NCBI GenBank assembly: GCA_041751995.1 | Contig: JBGSHY010000014.1 | Coordinates: 1-34,098, forward strand | DNA length: 34,098 nucleotides | Direction: 5' to 3' | Source of the DNA: JANMEX01 sp041751995 | Lineage (GTDB): Bacteria > Pseudomonadota > Alphaproteobacteria > Rhizobiales > Rhizobiaceae | Shown: positions 8,499 through 15,942 of the stretch, in pieces | How positions within the stretch are numbered: the stretch's first letter is position 1 | Layout: the number at the start of each line of letters is the position of its first letter | Position numbers and translations under genes: made by a program | Notes under the pieces: model-generated | Seen by the model: only the letters and a program-made list of their open reading frames with translations | Databases searched by the model: none | Told to the model about the DNA's origin: nothing

Positions 8499-8987
8499 AT
8501 GAGCAAGCCTGAATTCACACAATCAATCTGGGCGCGGCTGCGCGGCCGGCTGTTCCATGTCTATTTCCGAATTCGGCGGCCGATGACGCTGGGCGTGCGT
8601 GCGCTGGTGCTGGACGAGGCCGGCAACAGGATCTTCCTCATCCGCCACACCTATGTGCCCGGCTGGCAAATGCCCGGCGGCGGCGTCGAGACCGGAGAAA
8701 CGCTGCGGGAGGCGCTCGACAAGGAGTTGATGGAGGAAGGCAATATCCGCCTGACCGGACCCCCGCACCTGTTCCATGTCTATTTCAACCGGCGCATGTC
8801 CCGGCGCGATCATGTGGCGCTGTTTGTCTGCAAGTCTTTCGAACAAACCGCGCCGCGCCTGCCCGATCATGAAATCGCCGAGTCCGGCTTTTTCCCGCTG
8901 GATGCCCTGCCGGCAACGACCACCCGCGCTACCCGCGCGCGGCTGGCTGAGGTGCTGGATGGCAAGCTGGTTTTAGACGATTGGTAA
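8499..8987 (+). CDS. Nudix hydrolase
   Basis: A 162-aa Nudix domain protein. The Nudix box spans residues 61-83 (GGVETGETLREALDKELMEE, then Gly-Asn-Ile). The metal-binding glutamates Glu76, Glu79 and Glu80 are present. The usual Arg is Lys75, and the second conserved Gly is Asn82, so the box departs from consensus at two places. Such enzymes hydrolyse nucleoside diphosphates linked to another group; the substrate here is unknown. The segment RLRGRLFHVYFRIRRPMTLGVRALVLDE before the box would be the first beta strands. It starts 22 bp from the divergent metallophosphoesterase gene, so the two probably share a promoter region. Confidence 0.88.
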   Translation: MSKPEFTQSIWARLRGRLFHVYFRIRRPMTLGVRALVLDEAGNRIFLIRHTYVPGWQMPGGGVETGETLREALDKELMEEGNIRLTGPPHLFHVYFNRRMSRRDHVALFVCKSFEQTAPRLPDHEIAESGFFPLDALPATTTRATRARLAEVLDGKLVLDDW

Positions 8988-9045
8988 TTGTTCGGCTTGA
9001 AAAATCCAATATATCATTAGTTGAAGATTGTTATCAGAGATTGAG

Positions 9046-10275
9046 ATGCATAAATTGCATGACGCAAATGAAGGTAAGGGAACAATTACTAATCGCCCCG
9101 CACTTCCCAGATTGGAATATCTTGATTCATTGCGCGGGCTTGCGGCCATGCAGGTCCTGTTTTTACATATTTTGTCAGCGTTTTTTCCGACCTTCACCAA
9201 CTATCCAGTTACCGCCGATGTATTTGGCAATCTGGTTCACGGTTCGCCGCTTTTTTTCATTTATGACGGTTATAGTGCAGTCTACATATTCTTCCTGTTG
9301 AGCGGGTTTATTCTCACATCGGCATTTAGAAATTGCACGGCCAGTCTGGTCAAACAGATCGCATCACGTTGGATCCGGCTTGCGCTTCCAGCTATCGCGG
9401 CTTCTCTAATCGCCGCTGTCGTTTTGGCTTCTGTCGGTAATGCCAATATCTTGATTGGGACGACTGTCGAATCGCCTTGGTACGCCACTCTTTGGCAACC
9501 TGCATCCGGTATCGCCTATTGGTTTAAAGATACTTTTCTTAATTCACTATTTCTAGGCTACCAGGAAGTATCCATTTTAACAAAATTATTACCAAAAGGT
9601 ATTTTTGATTCCATTTATAGCTCATATGTTTCACCAGTATGGACATTAAGCATTGAATTTCATGGATCTATAATTATATTGCTATTGATTTATATAAATA
9701 AGATCTCAAATATAATGTGGATTATCACTTTTATAGTGCTTTCTATTATATTTTTTCGAACCGAATATGCTTGCTTTTTGATTGGACATTTGTTGTATTA
9801 TACAAAAATCGAAGCAATTAAAGTAAAATTAATATCAAATTTGTCAACTTTGCTAATTGTTTCAGGTATTTTGATTTGCTGGAACGTAGAGCTTGGTATT
9901 GACTACGCTTCCAAAATTGTATGCGAACCAGATCTTATTTTCTCAATTGAATGTAGTCGCTATACGCAGAAAATCGTAGGGACCATATTAATTTTCACCG
10001 GAATTATCTACAATGAGCCAATCCAGAGATTTCTAAAATTACATTTCTTGCGCCAGATTGGAGACTATTCTTTCGCAGTTTATCTAATACACTGGCCAGT
10101 TATATTCGGAATTTCACCGATTTTTTTTAATTTGACCTACGGATCATTTGGACTGACTGTAGCAAGTTTAACTGCCTCTGCGAGTGCGTTTGTGTTTACT
10201 GCTATATTCGCTGTGGGGTTCCGCCAAGTGGATCTTGCGTCAATAGCGTTTTCTCGATTTATTCGAAGCGAGTAG
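9046..10275 (+). CDS. Acyltransferase-3 family membrane protein (OafA/YrhL-like), AT-rich
   Basis: A 409-aa polytopic membrane protein. It opens with RLEYLDSLRGLAAMQVLFLH, the acyltransferase-3 signature with its catalytic His, and later has SGFIL and VWTLSIEFHG. About ten hydrophobic helices follow. Members move acyl groups onto surface sugars such as O-antigen, exopolysaccharide or Nod factor from the inner membrane. From about 9540 to 10275 the DNA is visibly AT-rich, with many TTA, ATA and AAT codons, unlike all its neighbours, which suggests horizontal acquisition. The ATG at 9046 is preferred (GAGATTGAG just upstream); an in-frame TTG lies at 9028. A single surface-modifying gene of odd composition, with no sugar-synthesis neighbours, could serve as a phage- or host-facing variation locus; that is speculation. 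Confidence 0.88.
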   Translation: MHKLHDANEGKGTITNRPALPRLEYLDSLRGLAAMQVLFLHILSAFFPTFTNYPVTADVFGNLVHGSPLFFIYDGYSAVYIFFLLSGFILTSAFRNCTASLVKQIASRWIRLALPAIAASLIAAVVLASVGNANILIGTTVESPWYATLWQPASGIAYWFKDTFLNSLFLGYQEVSILTKLLPKGIFDSIYSSYVSPVWTLSIEFHGSIIILLLIYINKISNIMWIITFIVLSIIFFRTEYACFLIGHLLYYTKIEAIKVKLISNLSTLLIVSGILICWNVELGIDYASKIVCEPDLIFSIECSRYTQKIVGTILIFTGIIYNEPIQRFLKLHFLRQIGDYSFAVYLIHWPVIFGISPIFFNLTYGSFGLTVASLTASASAFVFTAIFAVGFRQVDLASIAFSRFIRSE

Positions 10276-10293
10276 AGTTGAACTCCGTGGTTT

Positions 10294-10307
10294 GGCCCAC
10301 GAGGGCC
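10294..10307 (+). terminator. Weak hairpin after the acyltransferase gene
   Basis: GGCCC-ACGA-GGGCC (10294-10307) is followed by TTATCC, 18 bp after the acyltransferase stop. There is no real T-run, so it is at best a weak terminator. Confidence 0.3.
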
Positions 10308-10373
10308 TTATCCATCCATCCCCCCAACAGCCGTCGTAAGTAATGCCCATTGAAACGAAAGCAACCGGATATC

Positions 10374-11357
10374 TTAGTATTGAGTATTTCGCCCATGCGG
10401 CGCATCAAAATCAAGCGCCGGACCGACGGGCACGATGCCGGTCGGATTGATCATCCGGTGGCTGGCGTAATAATGCGTCTTGATATGCGCCATGTTCACT
10501 GTGCCGGCAATGCCATCAATCTGGTACAGTTCACGCAGCCAGCCTGACAGGTTCGGGTAGTCAGAAATCCGCCGCAAATTGCATTTGAAGTGGCCGTGAT
10601 AGACCGCGTCAAACCGCACGATGGTCGTGAACAGCCGCCAGTCCGCCTCGGTCAGCCGGTCGCCAACCAGATAGCGATGCTTGGACAACCGCGTCTCGAT
10701 TTCTTCCAGAGACGAAAACAACTCGTGGAATGCCGTTTCATAAGCATTCTGCGCTGTCGCAAAACCAGCGCGGTAAACGCCGTTGTTGATATTCGGATAG
10801 ACCAGAGCGTTGACTGCGCCAATGTCGTTGCGCAGCGCCTCCGGATAGTAGTCCGCCTCGTTGCCGGTCAGCCCGTCAAAAGCGCCGTTCAGCATCCGGA
10901 TGATTTCGCTGCTCTCATTGGAGACAATCGTCCCCGTCTGCTTGTCCCAAAGCACCGGCACGGTGACGCGCCCCGTGTAGTTCGGATCGGCGCGCGTATA
11001 AATTTCGTGCATGAACTTTGAGCTGAAAAGCCTGTCGCCTGTTGCCCCTTCAAAATCAGCTGCGAAGGTCCAGCCATTTTCCAGCATCACCGGATGCACG
11101 ACAGAAACGCTGATGATGTCCTCTAGCCCCTTCAACGCCCGGAAGATCAGCGTGCGGTGCGCCCAGGGACAGGCCAACGAAACATAGAGATGATAGCGCC
11201 CGGCTTCCGCTTTAAACCCGCCTTTGCCACTCTGGCCCGGCGCACCATCCACTGTTACAAAATTACGGTAAGCCGCATCCTTGCGGACAAATTTTCCGCC
11301 GGTTGAAGACGTGTCGTACCAAGTGTCATGCCAGACACCATCCACCAGAAGGCCCAT
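10374..11357 (-). CDS. Glutathionyl-hydroquinone reductase (Xi-class GST, YqjG/ECM4)
   Basis: A 327-aa enzyme starting at MGLLVDGVWH, with GGAGAA 9 nt upstream of the ATG. The active-site motif is SLACPWAHRT with Cys63, the same position as in E. coli YqjG. The C-terminal helical GST domain contains YLVGDRLTEADWRLFTT, typical of the family. These enzymes remove glutathione from glutathionyl-hydroquinones and deal with quinone stress in the cytoplasm. The frame remains open upstream to 11456, but that extension is not family-like and contains the direct repeat described separately. The gene is divergent from the GNAT acetyltransferase. Confidence 0.92.
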   Translation of the reverse strand: MGLLVDGVWHDTWYDTSSTGGKFVRKDAAYRNFVTVDGAPGQSGKGGFKAEAGRYHLYVSLACPWAHRTLIFRALKGLEDIISVSVVHPVMLENGWTFAADFEGATGDRLFSSKFMHEIYTRADPNYTGRVTVPVLWDKQTGTIVSNESSEIIRMLNGAFDGLTGNEADYYPEALRNDIGAVNALVYPNINNGVYRAGFATAQNAYETAFHELFSSLEEIETRLSKHRYLVGDRLTEADWRLFTTIVRFDAVYHGHFKCNLRRISDYPNLSGWLRELYQIDGIAGTVNMAHIKTHYYASHRMINPTGIVPVGPALDFDAPHGRNTQY

Positions 11358-11419
11358 GCTCGAATTCTCCGTTGAATCATCATGTAGGCCAACAGGCGCA
11401 TTTCCGTATGGCCGGATGG

Positions 11420-11440
11420 TTGAACAATCTGTTGAACAAT
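11420..11440. repeat. Tandem direct repeat TTGAACAAT upstream of the GST gene
   Basis: TTGAACAAT occurs twice with a 12-base period (11420-11428 and 11432-11440). It sits about 65-85 bp upstream of the reductase start, in the divergent region shared with the GNAT gene. Direct repeats one helical turn or slightly more apart often bind transcription factors; no regulator is known here. Confidence 0.5.
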
Positions 11441-11559
11441 GATAGCGGATCGGCATGAATACACATTACGGACAAGCTTTCCCGACAGAACGACGACGCT
11501 GACGCGCTTCGCCGCCTGCGCTTTTGCGCGATCCCTGTCCCTTGCTCCGAGATTTCCCC

Positions 11560-12075
11560 ATGACCAGACCGGCCATAGTAACAGCCGCAGAAATGCCTGC
11601 GCACGACGCTGACATCGAACAAATCCACGCAGACGCCTTTGGGCCTGGCCGCTTCGCCCGTGCCGCCTTTCGCATCCGGGAGGGAGGACCCCATGACCGG
11701 ACTTTGTCCCGCGTGGCGTTAAGCGACGGCAAGGTGATCGCCTCCGTCAGGTTGACGCCCGCATTGATCGGCAAGACGCCAGCGCTCTTGCTTGGCCCTT
11801 TGGCCGTGACCCCCGCATTCATGAACAAGGGAATTGGCCGCAACCTGATGAAGGAATGCCTTGCGCTCGCGAAAGACGCCGGACACAGTCTGGTTATCCT
11901 GGTCGGCGACGAGCCCTATTACGCCCCGTTCGGTTTCAAACGGGTTCCGGCAAAGTCCATACAGTTTCCTGCTCCGGTTGATCAGAACCGCATTTTGGCC
12001 TGTGAACTGGCGGATGGCGCGGCAGATATGGTGAATGGGGCCGTGCGGCATCAGAACTTGGCCGGGTTCAGCTAG
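11560..12075 (+). CDS. GNAT-family N-acetyltransferase (YhbS-like)
   Basis: A 171-aa single GNAT domain. The acetyl-CoA-binding motif A is LGPLAVTPAFMNKGIGRNLM (residues about 78-97), with the Gly-x-Gly turn at KGIGRN. It is followed by VILVGDEPYYAPFGFK, the strand and loop typical of YhbS-like acetyltransferases. The ATG at 11560 is chosen because the 12 residues before it do not look like the family, although its ribosome site is weak. The acceptor substrate is unknown. Its last 4 bases overlap the end of the convergent CDF transporter gene. Confidence 0.85.
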   Translation: MTRPAIVTAAEMPAHDADIEQIHADAFGPGRFARAAFRIREGGPHDRTLSRVALSDGKVIASVRLTPALIGKTPALLLGPLAVTPAFMNKGIGRNLMKECLALAKDAGHSLVILVGDEPYYAPFGFKRVPAKSIQFPAPVDQNRILACELADGAADMVNGAVRHQNLAGFS

Positions 12076-12968
12076 AGCGAAAAGCCGCCATGTTTTGCCT
12101 TGTGTTCAGGCTCGACGTGGATCAGCACGGAAATCCCCGGCATCTGCTTTTTCAATGCACTTTCAATCCGGTCGCAGATGTCATGCGCCTGTGAAACGGT
12201 CATGGCTGCGGGGACCACGAGGTGAAACTCGGCAAACCGCGCCGCACCAGCTTCGCGTGTCTTCAGGTCGTGGAATTCAATCGCGCCAGTCGCCTGTAAC
12301 GCAATGGTGGAGCGCACCGCCTCCAGGGTTTGACCATCAATGGATGTATCCATCAGGCCACTCACCGAACCGGAAATGACTTTCCAGCCCTCCCGCAGAA
12401 TATTCAGGCTCACGAGAATGGCCATGACGGAATCGAGCCACAGCCACCCGGTCGCGAGCGCCAGCAACAGGCCGGCAAGAACACCTGCGGAGGTGACGAC
12501 GTCGGACATGATATGTTTGCCATCGGCCACCAGCGCCGGCGAGCGGGCCGCGCGGCCAACGCGGAGCAACACCGTGGCAAACAGCCCGTTGATGACAGCG
12601 GCGGCCAAGTTGACCGACATGCCAAGGCCCATTTCGGTAAACACCCGCGGTCCCCGCCAAAACGCCTGAACCGCCTCCTCGATGATGAGGATGGCGGCCA
12701 CAACAATCAGAACACCTTCGGTGACTGCAGAGAAATACTCGGCTTTGTGGTGGCCGAAGGGGTGGTCATCGTCAGCGGGCCGGTGAGACACACGGATGGC
12801 ATACCAGGCAATACTGGCGGCAAGCACATTGACGATGGATTCCAGTGCATCGGAAAACAGCGCCACGGACCCGGTCAGATGCCAAGCAAAAAACTTGAGC
12901 CCCATCACCAGAAAGGCGATGCCAATGGACGCTGTTGCCAGCTTCCTGACTGTCCGGTTAGCAGGCAT
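12072..12968 (-). CDS. Cation diffusion facilitator (CDF) metal transporter
   Basis: A 298-aa protein with six hydrophobic helices and a cytoplasmic C-terminal domain of about 85 residues. Family signatures are SDALESIVN in helix 2 (Asp40), HPFGHHKAEYFS in the first cytoplasmic loop, and HIMSDVVTS in helix 5 (a His-x3-Asp pair of the transport site). It exports a divalent metal such as Zn, Fe or Mn across the inner membrane using the proton gradient; the metal cannot be chosen from the sequence, partly because helix 2 carries Glu43/Ser44 rather than a second Asp. The ribosome site GGGGAG precedes the ATG. The 3' end overlaps the GNAT gene by 4 bp. Confidence 0.9.
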   Translation of the reverse strand: MPANRTVRKLATASIGIAFLVMGLKFFAWHLTGSVALFSDALESIVNVLAASIAWYAIRVSHRPADDDHPFGHHKAEYFSAVTEGVLIVVAAILIIEEAVQAFWRGPRVFTEMGLGMSVNLAAAVINGLFATVLLRVGRAARSPALVADGKHIMSDVVTSAGVLAGLLLALATGWLWLDSVMAILVSLNILREGWKVISGSVSGLMDTSIDGQTLEAVRSTIALQATGAIEFHDLKTREAGAARFAEFHLVVPAAMTVSQAHDICDRIESALKKQMPGISVLIHVEPEHKAKHGGFSL

Positions 12969-13004
12969 GGAGAAACTCCCCTGTTCCGCCCTTGCGCAGG
13001 AAAA

Positions 13005-13331
13005 TCATTCGTCCTGTATCGAAGAGATGTAGGCGACAATGTCACCGATCTGCTTGGGGCTTGCTTCAAATTCCGGCATGCCCGGATGCCCGGTCACGAT
13101 GCCTTCGGCAAAAGCCTCCTCAAGCGCGTCGATCGGATAGCGCTTGGCAAGTTCGCGGAACACCGGAGCTTTGGCCTCCGCGCTCTTGTCCTTGATGCCG
13201 ACACCATGGCAGCGCGAACAATTGGCTTCCACCAGTTCCTTGCCGTGCATGATCCCTTCAAAGTCGGACTCTGCCCAAGCTGCAGATGCACCAGCAATCA
13301 TGAAACCGGCAACCAGTATGGAAATCCTCAC
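13005..13331 (-). CDS. Small class I cytochrome c, coupled to trpE(G)
   Basis: A 108-aa exported monohaem cytochrome. The signal peptide covers residues 1 to about 20 (ending ASAAWA), the haem motif is CSRCH (Cys38, Cys41, His42) and the likely axial ligand is Met85 in GHPGMPEF. It starts at GTG with AAAGGAG 8 nt upstream. The start overlaps the trpE(G) stop as GTGA (13328-13331), so the two are translated from one mRNA. The mature protein, about 88 residues, is small for a cytochrome c and could be an electron donor in the periplasm. No biochemical link to tryptophan synthesis is evident. Confidence 0.88.
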   Translation of the reverse strand: MRISILVAGFMIAGASAAWAESDFEGIMHGKELVEANCSRCHGVGIKDKSAEAKAPVFRELAKRYPIDALEEAFAEGIVTGHPGMPEFEASPKQIGDIVAYISSIQDE

Positions 13332-15514
13332 TTGGCTTTCTCCTTTGTCCGCTTGGGCATGTGTGCCACGACATTCTCGATCATTCGCATCCCGGCATTG
13401 CCGCCAAGCGTCATGATTGATTCCGGATGAAATTGTACAGCCGCTACCGGCTCGCTGTCATGCTCAAACGCCATGATGACGCCATCGTCCGTCTCGGCCG
13501 TCACCCGGAATTCCTTCGGAAGGCGCACCGGATCTGCAAAGATCGAATGGTAGCGCCCGACCGTCACCTCCTGCGGCAGGCCGGAGAAAATGATGCCGTT
13601 GCGGCTCACCCGGATGCGCGACGGCTTGCCGTGCATCGGCACATGCAGATGGCGAAGCTCGCCACCATAGGCTTCGGCCAAGGCCTGCAAGCCCAGGCAC
13701 ACGCCGAAGATCGGCAGGTCGCGCGCCCGCGACTTGGTGATCGTCGCCTTGCAGTCAAAATCAGTCGGCGAACCCGGTCCCGGTGACAGAACCACGAGAT
13801 TTGGATTGACCCGGTCGAATACCTCTTCCGAGACAGGCGAGCGGACGGTGGTTACTTCAGCACCCGTCTGACGGAAATAGTTGGCCAGCGTGTGAACGAA
13901 ACTATCTTCGTGATCGACGAGCAGAATGCGCACACCCTCGCCCACTCGCGCCGCTGTATTGCCGATGCCGGCAGAGTTGCCTTTCGGCGCTTCACGGATG
14001 GCGGAAATCAGGGCGGACGCCTTGAGTTCGGTTTCGGCCTCTTCCTCTTCGGGAATGGAATCAAACAGCAGTGTCGCTCCTGCCCGCACTTGCGCAATGC
14101 CTTCCTTGATGCGGATGGTGCGCAGCGTGAGACCCGTATTCATGTCACCGTTGAAATTGATCATGCCGATGGCGCCGCCGTACCAGGCGCGCGGCGACTT
14201 TTCGTTTTCTTCGATAAACCGCATCGCCCACAGCTTCGGCGCGCCGGTGACCGTGACCGCCCAGGCATGGGACAGGAACCCGTCAAACGCGTCCATGCCT
14301 TCCCGCAGGCGGCCCTCGATGTGGTCAACCGTATGGATCAGCCGCGAATACATTTCGATCTGGCGACGCCCGATGACGCGCACCGAGCCCGGCTCGCAGA
14401 CGCGGCTCTTGTCGTTGCGGTCAACATCCGAACACATCGTGAGCTCGGACTCGTCTTTCTTTGAATTCAGGAGTTTGAGGATCTGCTCGCTATCTGAAAT
14501 TGCGTCATCGCCGCGCTTGATGGTGCCAGAGATCGGGCAGGTTTCAATACGCCTTCCATTGACCCGCACAAACATTTCCGGAGAAGCGCCAATCAGATAT
14601 TCGCCGTCGCCCAGATTGATGAAAAACGAATAGGGCGAGGGGTTGATCAGTTTGAGTCGGCGCGAAATCTCTGAAGGCTGCGTCTCGCAGCGCTCATAGA
14701 AAGTTTGACCCGGCACAACCTCAAACAGATCGCCCCGCCGGAAACTGTCCATCGCCTTGCGCACCAGATCGGCATATTCGCCCGGTCTGTGATCGCCGCG
14801 GCCCGGATCAACCATCGACGCCACGAACGGCGCATCCGGTGTTTCGCGCGAAAGGCCTTTGGTCGATTTGCCGCTATGTTCAAAGTCGAACTGCTCGTGC
14901 CAGGCCTTGGCTGAATAATGGTCCACCACGAGAATCTCGTCCGGCAGGAACAGCACCAGATCGCGCTGGTCATCAGGGCGCTTCAGCTTGAATTTGATCG
15001 GGTCAAACTGGAAGCAAAGGTCATAGCCGAACGCGCCATAAAGCCCCAGCGACGCGTCTACTTCCGAGAAGAACAGGCCGACAATCGCGCGCAGCACGGT
15101 AAACACCGACGGCACGCGCGAGCGCTCCTCTTCAGTGAACGAACGGCTCGGCTCGGACACCTTGACCTTCAGCATTGCTGGTTCACGCGACGCAATGGTC
15201 ACCTCTTCGGTGCGGTCGAGCACTTCAGCGATCCAGCCAAGAATGATTTCGCCACGCTTGTTCAAGGCCTCGATGGTCATGTACCGGCCACGCGCGGTGA
15301 TGACCACCGGCGGATTGGCCGTTGCCGTATCCCAGCGCGTATAACGGCCCGGATATTCATAGTTGGAGGAAAAAACAGCGCCGCGCCGTGTGTTGAGCCG
15401 GTCCACATAGGCTTCGATTGCGCCGGTATATTCGGTCGGAACGCGCGAACGGGAAACGGTCACGCTGCCGCCTGTCACATACTGTTCCGAGCCATCTTCA
15501 AGGGTCACGACCAT
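13328..15514 (-). CDS. trpE: Anthranilate synthase, fused TrpE and TrpG
   Basis: A 728-aa fusion in which chorismate is converted to anthranilate with glutamine as ammonia donor, the first step of tryptophan synthesis. The N-terminal TrpE part contains PISGTIKRG and GAPKLWAMRFIEE. The C-terminal glutamine amidotransferase part contains GVCLGLQA with nucleophile Cys606, and FHPES with the His and Glu of the triad. The TrpE-TrpG fusion is typical of Rhizobiales. The ATG at 15514 follows GGAGAG and gives an N-terminus like that of rhizobial TrpE(G); 15 further codons upstream are open but not family-like. It is controlled by the trpL attenuator upstream and probably by tryptophan feedback. A cytochrome c gene is coupled downstream. 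Confidence 0.96.
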   Translation of the reverse strand: MVVTLEDGSEQYVTGGSVTVSRSRVPTEYTGAIEAYVDRLNTRRGAVFSSNYEYPGRYTRWDTATANPPVVITARGRYMTIEALNKRGEIILGWIAEVLDRTEEVTIASREPAMLKVKVSEPSRSFTEEERSRVPSVFTVLRAIVGLFFSEVDASLGLYGAFGYDLCFQFDPIKFKLKRPDDQRDLVLFLPDEILVVDHYSAKAWHEQFDFEHSGKSTKGLSRETPDAPFVASMVDPGRGDHRPGEYADLVRKAMDSFRRGDLFEVVPGQTFYERCETQPSEISRRLKLINPSPYSFFINLGDGEYLIGASPEMFVRVNGRRIETCPISGTIKRGDDAISDSEQILKLLNSKKDESELTMCSDVDRNDKSRVCEPGSVRVIGRRQIEMYSRLIHTVDHIEGRLREGMDAFDGFLSHAWAVTVTGAPKLWAMRFIEENEKSPRAWYGGAIGMINFNGDMNTGLTLRTIRIKEGIAQVRAGATLLFDSIPEEEEAETELKASALISAIREAPKGNSAGIGNTAARVGEGVRILLVDHEDSFVHTLANYFRQTGAEVTTVRSPVSEEVFDRVNPNLVVLSPGPGSPTDFDCKATITKSRARDLPIFGVCLGLQALAEAYGGELRHLHVPMHGKPSRIRVSRNGIIFSGLPQEVTVGRYHSIFADPVRLPKEFRVTAETDDGVIMAFEHDSEPVAAVQFHPESIMTLGGNAGMRMIENVVAHMPKRTKEKAK

Positions 15515-15553
15515 CCGAACTCTCCAAAAAATATCCGGGATCCGGACCGCGAT

Positions 15554-15638
15554 AAACAAAAAGCCGCCCGGTTGTCCCGCTGCGGCCTCTATTCTTCAAA
15601 CAAACATGCGCATGATTGTCCGGCCGCTGTTAACGGAC
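15554..15638 (-). promoter_or_regulatory. trp attenuator (1:2, 2:3 and 3:4 pairings)
   Basis: Read on the minus strand, three exclusive pairings are visible. 1:2 is GTCCG (15638-15634, inside the last codons of trpL) with CGGAC (15622-15618). 2:3 is GCGGCC (15627-15622) with GGCCGC (15587-15582), the antiterminator. 3:4 is GCCGC (15586-15582) with GCGGC (15567-15563), reinforced by an inner CGG/CCG. The 3:4 stem is followed by TTTTTGTTT (15562-15554), a proper intrinsic terminator. This is the classical layout of a tryptophan attenuator. Confidence 0.85.
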
Positions 15639-15674
15639 CCGCCACCAACCATTGTTGCGCAGAGCTTGTTTCAT
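15630..15674 (-). CDS. trpL: Tryptophan leader peptide
   Basis: A 14-codon reading frame, MKQALRNNGWWRVR, with two adjacent Trp codons (10 and 11). It lies 116 bp upstream of trpE(G) and overlaps the first arm of the attenuator. A ribosome stalled on the Trp codons would free arm 2 to form the antiterminator. The predicted -10 element ends only 7 nt before the ATG and no Shine-Dalgarno is present, so the message is probably leaderless, as reported for trpL of Sinorhizobium meliloti. In that species the terminated leader RNA (rnTrpL) and its peptide also act in trans; whether that is true here is not known. Confidence 0.85.
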   Translation of the reverse strand: MKQALRNNGWWRVR

Positions 15675-15681
15675 GGCCGCA

Positions 15682-15710
15682 TGACTAGCGGCAAACGAAA
15701 GCCGTTTCAA
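15682..15710 (-). promoter_or_regulatory. Predicted promoter of trpL-trpE(G)
   Basis: On the minus strand TTGAAA (15710-15705), a 17-nt spacer and TAGTCA (15687-15682). The -10 element ends 7 nt before the trpL ATG, identical in spacing to the leuL promoter in this window. Confidence 0.65.
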
Positions 15711-15942
15711 CCGATTTCGTTTCTCAATCGACTGTCGGCCCCGGAGGGCACACGAGGCTTGCAACGATTGGGGCCCAATCTGCCTCCGAAGTTGCGCCAA
15801 CCAGTTCTTATCCATTGCTTTGGAAATATGCCCCGAACGCCGCGCTATCGTTCGACATTTTTATGTCAGCAGATTAAACTGATGCCTGTCACGCAAGGCA
15901 TATGTTCAACTGGTTCACAAATTCTCCTGCAACGATAGCGCC
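15711..15942. other. Spacer between trpL promoter and sulfotransferase gene, with a compound hairpin
   Basis: The full gap between trpE(G) and the sulfotransferase is 428 bases, and the trp leader fills the left half. The remaining 232 bases hold no convincing reading frame. A nested hairpin lies at 15742-15788: outer arms CGGAGG(G)CA and TGCCTCCG with a one-base bulge, and inside them GATTGG-GGC-CCAATC (15766-15780). It could be a 5' untranslated structure, a small RNA or a terminator. Nothing decides between these. Confidence 0.35.

Noticed and set aside
12330..13430. 366-aa plus-strand reading frame
   Set aside because: It lies antisense to the CDF transporter and small cytochrome genes, both of which have clear family motifs. 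Its low-complexity His/Gly/Arg-rich translation is typical of a GC-rich shadow frame.
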